DNA from: Xenorhabdus anantnagensis
GTDB taxonomy: Bacteria > Pseudomonadota > Gammaproteobacteria > Enterobacterales > Enterobacteriaceae
Assembly: GCF_028598555.1 (NCBI RefSeq)
Contig: NZ_JAQRFN010000001.1
Location: forward strand, 345,089-409,088
Direction of reading: 5' to 3'
Length of the DNA stretch: 64,000 nt
The translations under genes and the position numbers were made by a program. The notes under the pieces were generated by a model. The model was not told where the DNA came from, did no database searches, and worked only from the letters and a program-made list of their open reading frames with translations. The first letter of the stretch is position 1; every line of letters starts with the position of its first letter. Of this stretch, positions 49,974 to 59,285 are shown one piece after another.

Positions 49974-51338
49974 TTATTTCTTAGTTTTCTTTGATTGAGC
50001 GATTAAGAATCCGCCCCATAAGACAGCAATCCAAAACGGCATTAAGATAACCGAAATACGAATTGGTGGCATCATTAGAATAATGATAAGAATGAACGCC
50101 AAAAATGCCAAACACAGATAGTTCCCAAATGGATACCACAGTGCCTGAAACTTCGTTTTGATACCTTCTTTATTCTTGGCTGCACGGAATTTCAGGTGAG
50201 CAAAACAAATCATAATCCAGTTAATGACCAGAGTAGTTACCACTAATGCCATTAACAATTCAAATGCTTTACCAGGCATCACATAGTTAACCAATACTCC
50301 AATCGATGTTGCCAGCGCGGATAAGCCAATAGACAAGACCGGCACACTACGTTTGTTAACTTTTGTAAGTATGCGAGGGGCATTACCTTGTTTAGCCAAA
50401 CCATACAACATTCGACTATTACAATACACACCACTGTTATAAACAGATAATGCCGCAGTTAGTACTACCACATTCAGAACATTCGCTACCCAGAAGCTAT
50501 CCAGATTACGAAAGATCAAAACAAATGGGCTACCACCTTCTACCACATTCGCCCATGGATACAGCGACAGCAAAATAGCCAATGAACCGATATAAAACAA
50601 TAAGATTCGATAAACAACTTGGTTAGTTGCTCTTGGGATATTTTTTTCAGGATTTTCTGCTTCTGCTGCTGTAATGCCCACGGTTTCCAAACCACCAAAT
50701 GAAAACATGATCACAGCCATCGCCATAACCAAGCCAGAAATTCCATTTGGCATAAAACCGCCATACTGCCATAAGTTGGTGATGCTTGCCTGTGAGCCAC
50801 CATTACCGCTAATCAGTAAATAGCTCCCAAAGATAATCATCCCAATGATCGCACTGACTTTAATAAGAGAGAACCAAAATTCAGTTTCGCCATATAACCG
50901 AACATTAATTAGGTTGACAAGATTGATCAGTACAAAGAATATTGCAGCAGAAACCCATGTTGGAACTTCCGGCCACCAATATTGGATATATATACCAACA
51001 GCCGTTAACTCAGCCATTCCAACCAAAATAAACATTGCCCAGTAATTCCAACCTGATAGGAAACCGGCAAAATTTCCCCAATATTTATAAGCAAAGTGGC
51101 TAAATGATCCCGCTACAGGTTCCTCAACAACCATCTCACCTAATTGGCGCATAATCAAAAATGCAATAAACCCACCAATTGCATACCCAAGGAGTACCGA
51201 AGGCCCTGCCATTTTGATGGTTTGGGCAATACCCAGAAATAACCCGGTTCCTACTGCGCCACCAAGGGCAATAAGTTGAATATGCCTGTTCTTTAAACCA
51301 CGCTTAAGCGTTGATTGTTGTTCTTGTTGTTCCGCCAT
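49974..51338 (-). CDS. aroP: Aromatic amino acid permease AroP
   Basis: A 454-residue APC-family transporter with 12 helices that imports Phe, Tyr and Trp with protons. It follows E. coli AroP closely: LKRGLKNRHIQLIALGGAVGTGLFLG at the start, FIAFLIMRQLGEMVVEEPVAGSFSHFAYKYWG, and AALSVYNSGVYCNSRMLYGLAKQGNAP. PheP is the next closest relative; the N-terminal half favours AroP. Monocistronic, with its own terminator. Confidence 0.9.
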   Translation of the reverse strand: MAEQQEQQSTLKRGLKNRHIQLIALGGAVGTGLFLGIAQTIKMAGPSVLLGYAIGGFIAFLIMRQLGEMVVEEPVAGSFSHFAYKYWGNFAGFLSGWNYWAMFILVGMAELTAVGIYIQYWWPEVPTWVSAAIFFVLINLVNLINVRLYGETEFWFSLIKVSAIIGMIIFGSYLLISGNGGSQASITNLWQYGGFMPNGISGLVMAMAVIMFSFGGLETVGITAAEAENPEKNIPRATNQVVYRILLFYIGSLAILLSLYPWANVVEGGSPFVLIFRNLDSFWVANVLNVVVLTAALSVYNSGVYCNSRMLYGLAKQGNAPRILTKVNKRSVPVLSIGLSALATSIGVLVNYVMPGKAFELLMALVVTTLVINWIMICFAHLKFRAAKNKEGIKTKFQALWYPFGNYLCLAFLAFILIIILMMPPIRISVILMPFWIAVLWGGFLIAQSKKTKK

Positions 51339-51846
51339 CTAGTCCTCTTTTTACGATGTTTAGAACCCGTCTCATTAAAAGCTATTTAATTTATTGTTTT
51401 AAATCGTTAAATCTGAATTGAACCAGACATTTTCCTACCTTTCCCAACTTATGCAAAATTTGTCGAATCCAAATTTCCTCAACATGATTCCCTCAACATA
51501 TTGTAGTGATTGAGTTATATACTAATTTCACGCAATATTGAGTGTGTTAATTCGTATCAGGTGGATATTAAAACATCATTTACAAAGAATGAATACCGTA
51601 AATGTATGTTAATCAATATTGAGCACAGAGTTAAAAAAACTTATTTAGTGTTCAATTAGACCACCTTATGATTATTCCATTGTTGTTAACTTTAAAATAA
51701 AATATTATGACGAGTTATCATATGATAGGGTGATGATAGCGTGTTAAAATTTTTATCCAGTCATTGTACCCCTATAATAATCGATTTTGTCATCTTGAAA
51801 AGAAGTTGTGTATACTTCCTCAACCTTCAACCAGTTTAAAATTGTA
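51339..51846. other. Intergenic region, about 500 bp
   Basis: Divergent control region between aroP and the MarA-like gene. AT-rich; no TyrR box or other site was recognised by eye. Confidence 0.35.
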
Positions 51847-52233
51847 ATGGCACAAGATAACCACTTAGCACTTGTATGCGCACTGAGTAAATGGATTGAA
51901 AACCATCTTGGCCGTGTCATTCATCTTGAAGAGCTTGCTGCTTACTCTGGCTATTCACTTTGGCACATGCAGAAAATATTCAAGGAAGTTACCGGCATAT
52001 CTCTTGGGAAGTACATCCGCCAACGACGCTTGGCTGGCGCTGTTTTTCTGCTGAAAAATAGTTCCTTGCCTATTTTTGATATTGCTTTGGATTTCGGCTT
52101 TGGCTCTCAATCCCATTTCACCTATATGTTCCGTAAAGAATATGGCATTACGCCTCACGATTTTCGCCAAAGTACAGATATTGAACTTGAAGTTAAAGTT
52201 CCATTACATCTCACTTACAACTGCGAGCCATGA
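51847..52233 (+). CDS. MarA/SoxS/Rob-type AraC regulator
   Basis: A 128-residue protein that is almost entirely an AraC DNA-binding domain, as in MarA, SoxS and RamA. The first helix-turn-helix is VIHLEELAAYSGYSLWHMQKIFKEVTG, the second PIFDIALDFGFGSQSHFTYMFRKEYG, ending in TPHDFRQ. A GTG at 51808 with AAAGAAG upstream could add 13 residues; homology favours the ATG at 51847. Such regulators control efflux and stress genes. It is closest to MarA-like proteins of Proteus and Xenorhabdus relatives; no marRAB operon is here. Confidence 0.82.
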   Translation: MAQDNHLALVCALSKWIENHLGRVIHLEELAAYSGYSLWHMQKIFKEVTGISLGKYIRQRRLAGAVFLLKNSSLPIFDIALDFGFGSQSHFTYMFRKEYGITPHDFRQSTDIELEVKVPLHLTYNCEP

Positions 52234-52282
52234 AGCTCGGTATCATCAGCGGCCATTTTCCAAGGCCGCTATTCCCGAATCA

Positions 52283-53116
52283 TTATTGGTATTTTTCGAT
52301 TAATGCCAAAGCGATCGCTTCCGTTTCTGCATCGGGGATACCGCTAATGTCTGACGGACGAAAATGCATCTGAAAGGCTTGAATAGTTCTATAAGAAGCG
52401 TTATCCAAAAGCCCCGTTTGAGGGATACTATAGCCATAAAGGGCCAGTGCTTTCTGGATCGCCATCACTGACACAGGAAAATTAGGTGCCCTACCAGCCA
52501 AATATTTATTCACTGTTGCGTCATCAGGCCAAGCACCAATTCCTTGCTCGTAAAGCTCACGCCACGGAAAAACAGGCCCGGGATCTTTTTTTCTCAATGG
52601 TGCTATGTCGCTATGACCCACAACATTAACAGCTTTAATTTTATACCTATGAATAATATCTTTTACCAATCGGATAACGGCATCAATTTGTGACGGATGA
52701 TATAAACACCATTCTTTTTTAATAAACTCTTGCTTAAATCCACAATTAACAATTTCAATACCAATAGAATAACGGTTTAAGTTTTGGTATCCATTCCACT
52801 CGCTCTTTCCCGCGTGCCATGCTTTTTCCTTTTCTGAAACCAATTGAAAAACAATCGGCTCTTTATTCTCATACTTCGGCTGCGAGGGAATAAGGTAATG
52901 AATGCTAACACGACCTCCCGTTAATGCCCGTAAAGATTTTTTATCATCCAACGCAGTATAATGGAGGACAAGAAATCTAATTGAGTCAATATCTTGCTTA
53001 GTCGAATAAGGATAGGAGTGGTCAACAATATACCCATTTCTATCTTCTCGTTCAGGGGAATAAGAACAACCAATCAACAATGTGATAAACATACATATCA
53101 TTAATCGTTTTATCAT
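52283..53116 (-). CDS. amiD: N-acetylmuramoyl-L-alanine amidase AmiD (lipoprotein)
   Basis: A 277-residue lipoprotein (E. coli AmiD 276) with lipobox LIGC (Cys17). The Amidase_2 domain carries zinc ligands in LVLHYTA, in NVVGHSDIAPLRKKDPG (His and Asp), and the substrate segment SIGIEIVNCG. A C-terminal peptidoglycan-binding helical domain (about 205-275) follows. It cuts amide links between MurNAc and peptide, including anhydro-muropeptides, from the outer membrane. Confidence 0.92.
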   Translation of the reverse strand: MIKRLMICMFITLLIGCSYSPEREDRNGYIVDHSYPYSTKQDIDSIRFLVLHYTALDDKKSLRALTGGRVSIHYLIPSQPKYENKEPIVFQLVSEKEKAWHAGKSEWNGYQNLNRYSIGIEIVNCGFKQEFIKKEWCLYHPSQIDAVIRLVKDIIHRYKIKAVNVVGHSDIAPLRKKDPGPVFPWRELYEQGIGAWPDDATVNKYLAGRAPNFPVSVMAIQKALALYGYSIPQTGLLDNASYRTIQAFQMHFRPSDISGIPDAETEAIALALIEKYQ

Positions 53117-53230
53117 GTTGGGTCAGCTATTTTGCAGGAAAGGATAACATTATGATGATTATATACTAGATGAAACTAAAATAGATGTGATGTTTTTTTG
53201 CTTATCAGCATGCTTTTAAGAACAAATAAA

Positions 53231-53265
53231 AGCCAGCCATTCGTGGAACGTACGAATGGCTGGCT
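53231..53265 (-). terminator. Terminator after the AGCS symporter gene
   Basis: Perfect 14-bp stem AGCCAGCCATTCGT/ACGAATGGCTGGCT with a 7-nt loop; on the minus strand followed by TTTTATTTG. Confidence 0.88.
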
Positions 53266-53330
53266 AATAAAGTTTTACCTGATGCGAGTAATACCCTGTT
53301 ACTGATATCCTCTATAGCGGCATTCCAGTA

Positions 53331-54794
53331 TCAGCGATTACCCTTCTCGCTATTATGCGATATGTCATTATCCCAAATACCTTTTTCAACTTGCTGTTGA
53401 ATCTCTGGGTAAGAATTGATATTAAATGTTGGCAACTGCCCTAATTTTCTCTGACGGTTATAATCCTTCGCCAGCTTTATTGCAACGCCTGACAACATCA
53501 GTATGGCAATCAAGTTAACAATAGCCATACATGCCATTGATAGATTAGCCATACTCCAAACCAGAGGGACTTCAGCCAATGCACCAAACATCACCATACC
53601 CAATGCGGCCAACCGCAGAATAAATAAGCCAGCAGTATGGTTTCGCTCCAGGAATATCATGTTGCTTTCAGCATACGCATAGTTGGCAATAATTGATGTG
53701 AAAGCAAAGAAGAAAATGGCAATCGCAATAAATGTCGTTCCCCAATCCCCAACAGCTGTTGACAATGCCCGCTGAGTCAATTCAATTCCGCTGATAGCAG
53801 TGACATTATCATCGAGAATTCCGGAAGAAAGGATAATAACGGCCGTTGCACTACAGATAACGATCGTATCCATAAATACACCCAACATCTGCACATAACC
53901 CTGAGAGGCTGGATGTGGTGGATATGGGGAAGCTGATGCCGCAGCATTCGGCGCAGATCCCATCCCTGCTTCATTCGAAAATAACCCACGTTGAACACCC
54001 TGAGTCATTGCCTGAGAGATGCCGTAGCCTAATGTTCCGGCTATCGCTTCCTGAAGGCCAAAGGCGCTCTTGATAATTAATGCAAATACCGCTGGGATGC
54101 GTTCAATATTGTGACCAACAACCCAAAATGCCAGTATTAGATAAGCGCCAGCCATGAACGGTACAACCAATTCCGCTACCCGGGCAATGGAACGCAGCCC
54201 ACCGAAAATAATTGTGCCACTAATAATGACTAAAACAATACCGACATAAAATGGTTTGACATGGAAGGCAAAGGCAGCCGCTTCCGCAATTGAATTTGCT
54301 TGGACAGCATTAAATACAAGACCAAACGCGATAATAAGGAAGAATGAAAACAGTACTCCCATCCATCGCTTCTTCAACCCTTTTTCCATGTAATAAGCCG
54401 GGCCACCGCGATAATTCCCCTGATCGTCTTTCGTCTTGTACAACTGGGCAAGCGAGCTTTCCACAAAGGAAGTTGCCATACCAATAAATGCCACTACCCA
54501 CATCCAGAAAATAGCCCCTGGCCCACCTGCGGTAATTGCAATGGCAACCCCTGCTAAGTTACCGGTTCCTACACGAGCAGCAAGGCTGGTACATAAAGCC
54601 TGAAAAGATGAAATACCAGAATTATCTGATTTATTACTATTTTTCAGAACTGAAAACATATGACCAAAATGACGAAGCTGTATAAAACCAGAACGCAGAG
54701 TGAAGTAAAGACCAACCGCAAGAAGCAGGTATATTAGTGCGTAGTCCCAAAGGATGTTGTTAATAAAGTTAATGAAGTTAATCAGATCCGTCAA
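53331..54794 (-). CDS. Sodium:alanine (glycine) symporter, AGCS family
   Basis: A 487-residue inner-membrane transporter with about 11 helices. The AGCS signature is SFQALCTSLAARVGTGNLAGVAIAITAGGPGAIFWMW (about 62-98), followed by GGPAYYMEKGL and FSNEAGMGSAPNAAA. Family members import alanine, glycine or glutamine with sodium. E. coli YaaJ is the nearest model, but other paralogues exist, so no symbol is given. Confidence 0.9.
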   Translation of the reverse strand: MTDLINFINFINNILWDYALIYLLLAVGLYFTLRSGFIQLRHFGHMFSVLKNSNKSDNSGISSFQALCTSLAARVGTGNLAGVAIAITAGGPGAIFWMWVVAFIGMATSFVESSLAQLYKTKDDQGNYRGGPAYYMEKGLKKRWMGVLFSFFLIIAFGLVFNAVQANSIAEAAAFAFHVKPFYVGIVLVIISGTIIFGGLRSIARVAELVVPFMAGAYLILAFWVVGHNIERIPAVFALIIKSAFGLQEAIAGTLGYGISQAMTQGVQRGLFSNEAGMGSAPNAAASASPYPPHPASQGYVQMLGVFMDTIVICSATAVIILSSGILDDNVTAISGIELTQRALSTAVGDWGTTFIAIAIFFFAFTSIIANYAYAESNMIFLERNHTAGLFILRLAALGMVMFGALAEVPLVWSMANLSMACMAIVNLIAILMLSGVAIKLAKDYNRQRKLGQLPTFNINSYPEIQQQVEKGIWDNDISHNSEKGNR

Positions 54795-55569
54795 GATATT
54801 TTCCTCTTACTAATTAGCAAACATTAGCTGACCATAATGCCGTATCCGGTGAAATTTTATTGTGCTTAATTTCCTTTATAATTAACAAATGACACAATTC
54901 TGTATACAAAAACACAGAGATACTAGCCAGTAAAAACGGAAAGAATGTAACACAATATCTATTTCAATGTGTAACTTTTAATGAAATTTTTACATTTACT
55001 TTAGATAAATTAAATAGTTATATATTCATCATAAACGCTTTATTCCTTATTTTAAGCTGATTAAGTGCATTTCACGAACACGAACTGCGGGTTGATTTTC
55101 TTCTTATATATAAGCAATAGACATAAATCAATTAACAGCCAACTCCAAAACACAAAACATCCCACCAACAAAAATAAAACTTTTGAAAAACAATACCAAT
55201 ACAATAACCATATGAAAAGAATGTGTTAATCGGAAGTTGTTGATGTCACTCAAACAAAATACACAGAGCAAATTTAGATAATCACGCTCTGCTATATCAC
55301 TAATGTAGTAATCACCGAATTCATCATAAAAAGTGGGTGAATTACAAAATTTAATCTTGAAATTTCTAATATTTACGAAAACATATAGTAATATCTTTCT
55401 CCAAATGAGATTATTAAATTTTAATACTGTGATAGTTGGAAAAAGCCACCATCGCGTATTAAAATTTTCAGTTGTTATTTTTACAATAGGAAACAACAAT
55501 AACGGGTTAGTAAGATGTTAATAATCCACTATCTGGCCATCAGATAATCTGCAAGTGAGGTTATAATTG
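54795..55569. other. AT-rich intergenic region, about 775 bp, start of a degraded island
   Basis: Holds the symporter promoter on the left. A minus-strand ORF (55128-55499, 123 codons) is low-complexity, Phe- and Ile-rich and has no motif, so I do not call it. Base composition falls sharply here, just before the integrase fragment. Confidence 0.4.
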
Positions 55570-55761
55570 ATGTTAGAGCGAAAAAGAAAGAATCCTGCGG
55601 ACAACATACTGCCCAAGAGAGTTTATAGAGGAAAATCAAAGTATGAATATCATCCTGCAACAGGTGGTTCAATCTCTATCTGCTGTTTAAGCTCACCAGT
55701 ATCCGTTGTTTGGAAAGAGTACAATAAGATTGTGGAAAAAATAGCAAAAAACAGTACGTAG
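55570..55761 (+). pseudogene. Phage-type tyrosine integrase, N-terminal arm-binding fragment
   Basis: A 63-codon remnant from an ATG with GAGG upstream. RKRKNPADNILPKRVYRGKSKYEYHP resembles the N-terminal arm-DNA-binding domain of lambda-like integrases (small basic beta-sheet domain ending in an alpha helix, here VVWKEYNKIVEKIAK). A TAG ends it, and no core or catalytic domain follows. A fitting C-terminal integrase fragment lies 7.3 kb away at 63.0-63.4 kb; whether both came from one gene is an inference. Confidence 0.65.
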
Positions 55762-55789
55762 AGCTTACTATATGTTTAAGTTAATAAAA

Positions 55790-55811
55790 AACGGGAGTTA
55801 TAACTCCCGTT
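55790..55811. terminator. Palindromic hairpin after the integrase fragment
   Basis: Palindrome AACGGGAGTTA/TAACTCCCGTT. The T-run is on the minus strand (TTTTTTATT), although no minus-strand gene lies just upstream. The rest of the gap to 56095 shows no gene. Confidence 0.6.
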
Positions 55812-56095
55812 GATTCAAACAACATAACTAATGTCTGAATAAAGTTCAGTAAGCACAACAAAAACAACCATTATTAGAAAATATTATTTCGTTTTGTATC
55901 TTAAAAACCACCATTTCCCAACAAAAAACAATCAGAAAAAATAATGTTTTTTGGGTTCAGCACTATATCGTAATATTAACTTAGGCAGTGGACTGTTCTT
56001 TCCACTGGGGATATGCTCTTCCCAAATTCGTGCTACGATTTAAATCTCACCTATACATTTGTTAAAACAAGATAGCAGACGATGGAGCATTGTTT

Positions 56096-56575
56096 ATGCG
56101 TATAAATAACATCTTGAAGACTATTGCCATTCCGACTCTAATCACGCTATTGCTATCAGCCCCGGCGGGAGCAAGAGAGGGGAAATTGATTAACTTACCT
56201 GATAAACGATTTGCCGTCCTGTCGACTGGTGATCTGGAAAGTGCATCAATTGGCAGCTATTCTATCGCTATTTTTAAGGATAAAGATCTTACGGACTTTG
56301 TCACTGGCGCTGTCTTTAAACGTGATGGTTCAGTGCTTGAAGATAATGGAAATCCGAGGATTACATTTGCTGACATTAATGGCGATGGTTCCAAAGAACT
56401 CATTGTCTCCAAACTCACTGCTGGTTCAGGGAATTACCTTGAAGTTGATGCTCTCAAAATTACCCCAAAAAATATCAAACTTCTCACACGCATCCACATA
56501 AACGGAAATAATGATCCCATAAAGTCACTCCGTACGATATGTAAAAGGGAGGCGTGCATAGAGCAAAAACATTAA
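56096..56575 (+). CDS. pliI: Periplasmic i-type lysozyme inhibitor, PliI-like
   Basis: A 159-residue secreted protein: signal peptide to about PAGA/R (residue 26), then a beta-rich mature part. It shares the PliI pattern: ESASIGSYSIAIF, DFVTGAVFKRDGSV, FADINGDGSKELIV and SGNYLEVDAL. In known PliI proteins the SGxY loop enters the active site of invertebrate (i-type) lysozyme. The ATG at 56096 fits GATGGAG better than the TTG at 56090. It ends in RTICKREACIEQKH with two cysteines. Protection against insect or nematode lysozyme is a natural guess for this lifestyle. Confidence 0.75.
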   Translation: MRINNILKTIAIPTLITLLLSAPAGAREGKLINLPDKRFAVLSTGDLESASIGSYSIAIFKDKDLTDFVTGAVFKRDGSVLEDNGNPRITFADINGDGSKELIVSKLTAGSGNYLEVDALKITPKNIKLLTRIHINGNNDPIKSLRTICKREACIEQKH

Positions 56576-56679
56576 ATAAGCACCTCCTCAATCAAAATCA
56601 CTATGTACTGAGACTCAACGCAAACGTTGAATTATGTACTATTGTTAATGTTGTCATTTCAGTTACAGTTGCCACCACT

Positions 56680-56724
56680 ATTATGGTATAGCCAATAATG
56701 GTATAGCCAATAATGGTATAGCCG
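56680..56724. repeat. 15-bp tandem repeat, three copies
   Basis: ATAATGGTATAGCCA-type units occur three times in a row (one with a single change at each end), ending 15 bp before the start of the next gene. They could alter spacing to the promoter or ribosome site. Confidence 0.85.
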
Positions 56725-56738
56725 ATCAAGAGGAAATT

Positions 56739-57110
56739 ATGAAACGTCTTTTATTGCCGATTTTCCTTGCCCCGCTCTTCTCATATGCCGCACATGCTAA
56801 TGTAGATAAAACTGCAGAAACTTATTGTAGCTTGTTTGGGAAAGCCTCTGTAGAAGCATTTAAAACCCATGATTCCCCTGATGCGATAGCCCAAAAGGCC
56901 TTAAAGGAATTAAGTAGCAAAGGATTTGATCTTAAAGAGATCAATAGTAATAAAGATGAATTTATTGCATCTATCAAACAAACAGTCTCAGAAATCAGAA
57001 AAAATAAACAAGTCTTCCCAAGCCCTCGTCATTTTGACGAATCGCTGGTTAAATCTATCAAAGCATGCAATGCACAAACAAAGCATGTTTTATCCGAGAG
57101 AACAAAATAA
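56739..57110 (+). CDS. Small secreted protein of unknown function
   Basis: A 123-residue protein with a clear signal peptide (MKRLLLPIFLAPLFSYAAHA, cleavage at about residue 20). The mature part is helical and Lys-rich, with two cysteines (Cys30, Cys110) that could form one disulfide. AGAGGAAATT gives a good ribosome site. It follows the PliI-like gene on the same strand after a 160-bp gap with tandem repeats. I do not recognise a family. Confidence 0.65.
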   Translation: MKRLLLPIFLAPLFSYAAHANVDKTAETYCSLFGKASVEAFKTHDSPDAIAQKALKELSSKGFDLKEINSNKDEFIASIKQTVSEIRKNKQVFPSPRHFDESLVKSIKACNAQTKHVLSERTK

Positions 57111-57232
57111 GATCCTGTAGAGCGACTAACTTACGTTGTCGCTCTACTTCATTAATTCTGCCAACTCAAATTACAATGACTGACAGTATTTAATTACTGT
57201 CATGCTGTGATTTGACAGCTACTGGACACATA

Positions 57233-57850
57233 TTAATCTTGCGGCGTAAATTTCATCCCAATAAAAGTACGCACTGCATTTCCTCTTTCAACCTGATGGT
57301 GAAATAAACGTCGTTCGGCTTTTAGCTGTGCTTGCTGCATGTTTTGCAACTGCCGAAGCCTATGCCCCAACAATAAACGGGCGAGTCGACGATTAGCATG
57401 CTGGCTGCGTTCAGACTGCACTTTAACGCTAATTCCGCTAGCAATATGTACTACTCTAACCGCTGACTCTGTTTTATTGACATGTTGGCCACCTGGCCCA
57501 GAAGCTTTTGACGTTTCAAACCTAATGTCGCTTTCCATCATTTCTTGTATAGGATCAAATTGCGTCACACCAATAAACCAGTTTTTACGGCCTGCCCCTT
57601 CTCGCCACGGGCTTTCGCAAATCCATTTGATAGTGCCGTTCCAACGTTTAAACAGTTGCTGCTCTTTTTCTCCCTGAATGACAATTAATACAGAACGTAA
57701 TGTACCGGCATGTTGTCCCTGTTCTTCTTCCAAAATATCCACAATAACATTTAATTTTGTGGCTTCTTGAATCAAGCGTTCTAACGCTTTTTTGACAGCG
57801 AGCGTGCATTCATCAGGCCCTTGAGCCGAAGAAATTTGCAACAAAATCAT
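57233..57850 (-). CDS. prfH: Peptide chain release factor homologue PrfH
   Basis: A 205-residue class I release factor-like protein with the hydrolysis motif GPGGQHVNKTESAVR (GGQ at 120-122) and a basic C-terminus. It lacks the stop-codon-reading domains of RF1 and RF2. PrfH partners with RtcB2: it releases nascent peptides from ribosomes cut in the 16S decoding centre so that the RNA can be religated. Its start overlaps the rtcB stop by four bases (ATGA). Confidence 0.93.
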   Translation of the reverse strand: MILLQISSAQGPDECTLAVKKALERLIQEATKLNVIVDILEEEQGQHAGTLRSVLIVIQGEKEQQLFKRWNGTIKWICESPWREGAGRKNWFIGVTQFDPIQEMMESDIRFETSKASGPGGQHVNKTESAVRVVHIASGISVKVQSERSQHANRRLARLLLGHRLRQLQNMQQAQLKAERRLFHHQVERGNAVRTFIGMKFTPQD

Positions 57851-58968
57851 TCGTTGCCTCCCCGTGTTTTATATGTCAGAACAGGTTTCAACCGTGCTAT
57901 CAATTTCACCAAACCAGCCTGTAGCATTGCGTCCATTACACCGCTGATAGGTTTGTACGCTTCTGGTGCTTCTTGGAAAATCAATTGCTTATCTAAGCAA
58001 ATGACACGACTACCTAATGCTGTACGCGAAAGTTGGACAGCATTGTAGCGCCCACTCAAACGCTCCTTACATTCCCCACGCATCCATTTCCGTCCCGCAC
58101 CGTGAGCAAGGGAAAACAAACTGCTTTCGCTGCTCAAAGGCTGAACCAGATAGCTATAATCTCCACGGGATCCCGGAATAATCACCGGCCCTTCATCAGC
58201 GGGAGTTGCTCCCTTACGATGCAACCATCCAGTAGTACCGTCGACAGTGCATTGGGTAAGCAAATTATGTGAAACATCAAATAGACGCTCTCCATTCACT
58301 CGCCAACGTTTTAACATTCTTTCTGCAATCAACTGGCGGTTAAAACAAGCATAATCCAACGCTTGTTGGTGCTGCTGAAAGTAATTCCGTGCCTGTGGAC
58401 TGGATGCCACCAATCCACCGTGCCCATGTTCACGAACATGTTGTTCAAGGATCATTTGTCCCATGCCGCGTGAACCACTGTGCACTAATAACAAAAGTTG
58501 TTGTTTGCTCAACTGCCAGGTTTCAAGAATATCCGGTTGATAAATTTCATCTAATTGCTGCAATTCAGCAAAATGATTTCCACCACCAATCGTTCCCGGT
58601 GAATAACAAAAATGTTCAGGGATATCGTCTGGCAGATCTTCTGCGTCTAAAGGAGTATCAATGGAGCCGAGCCGTTTTTCCAGCTTATCCAATGACCATT
58701 TGCTCAATGTCAGATCTGTTCGCCACAATGCCATACCACAACCGATATCATTACCGATAAGAGCCGGATAGAAACGTGACTGTGAGAAAAATGCAGCGCC
58801 GACAGGGTATCCTCTGCCAGGATGGAGATCCGGCAGACCAACGACACGAACCATGTCAGGAAGCTGTGCTGTTATTTCTAGTTGCTGGATAGCCTTGCCT
58901 TCCAGCCAAGTATTTTCTGCTACGATAAGCTGTACGCTTGGCACAGCTGAATGCAAAGTATTGCCCAT
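57847..58968 (-). CDS. rtcB: RNA ligase, RtcB family (PrfH-associated RtcB2)
   Basis: A 373-residue RtcB-type GTP- and Mn-dependent ligase joining 2',3'-cyclic phosphate or 3'-phosphate ends to 5'-OH ends. Metal and guanylylation motifs are visible: GNDIGCGMALWRTDL (Cys), GGGNHFAELQQLD (His), VHSGSRGMGQMI and SLAHGAGRKWMRGE (the GMP-accepting His). It is shorter than E. coli RtcB (408), as expected for the PrfH-linked subgroup. A small ORF lies upstream in the leader. Confidence 0.92.
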   Translation of the reverse strand: MGNTLHSAVPSVQLIVAENTWLEGKAIQQLEITAQLPDMVRVVGLPDLHPGRGYPVGAAFFSQSRFYPALIGNDIGCGMALWRTDLTLSKWSLDKLEKRLGSIDTPLDAEDLPDDIPEHFCYSPGTIGGGNHFAELQQLDEIYQPDILETWQLSKQQLLLLVHSGSRGMGQMILEQHVREHGHGGLVASSPQARNYFQQHQQALDYACFNRQLIAERMLKRWRVNGERLFDVSHNLLTQCTVDGTTGWLHRKGATPADEGPVIIPGSRGDYSYLVQPLSSESSLFSLAHGAGRKWMRGECKERLSGRYNAVQLSRTALGSRVICLDKQLIFQEAPEAYKPISGVMDAMLQAGLVKLIARLKPVLTYKTRGGNE

Positions 58969-59051
58969 AGATCAACCTTATGATCAATGAAAAAATAAAG
59001 GTATGGTCAGGCCTTCTTAGCCAAGCAATACTGAAAATTCTAATTTAGTAA

Positions 59052-59096
59052 TTAGCTACGGGCTGGCCTGAAAAGAGTCATTGTTATTGTCATCAT
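59052..59096 (-). CDS. Possible 14-residue leader peptide upstream of rtcB-prfH
   Basis: AAAAGGAG followed nine bases later by ATGATG opens a short frame, MMTITMTLFRPARS, ending in TAA 83 bp before rtcB on the same strand. The ribosome site is the strongest on this strand within the 270-bp leader. The end of this ORF overlaps one arm of a hairpin (CAGGCC at 59008-59013 with GGCCTG at 59065-59070, extended by AGCC/GGCT). Leader translation could therefore control folding. No U-tract is visible, so it is not a classic attenuator. Unproven. Confidence 0.4.
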   Translation of the reverse strand: MMTITMTLFRPARS

Positions 59097-59285
59097 CGTG
59101 AATTTCTCCTTTTCAGTCGTTAATGTGGGTTTAGTGAATAGCTGCATTTTGCAGGCGCTGCATCATACTTCAAGTTTTATGAACATTGCCAGTATTTTGT
59201 TTGAATTTATTTAAATTAAACCGTCCGAAAGGGATTTAATTATCTTTGTTTTTAATTTCAATGAGATTAAAGAGAAGAATGAATT

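Noticed and set aside
55128..55499. Minus-strand ORF of 123 codons
   Set aside because: Very AT-rich, dominated by Phe, Ile, Leu and Asn, with no ribosome site or motif; looks like chance in low-GC DNA.
56680..56724. CRISPR-like array
   Set aside because: Repeats are contiguous without spacers and no cas genes are present; simple tandem repeat.
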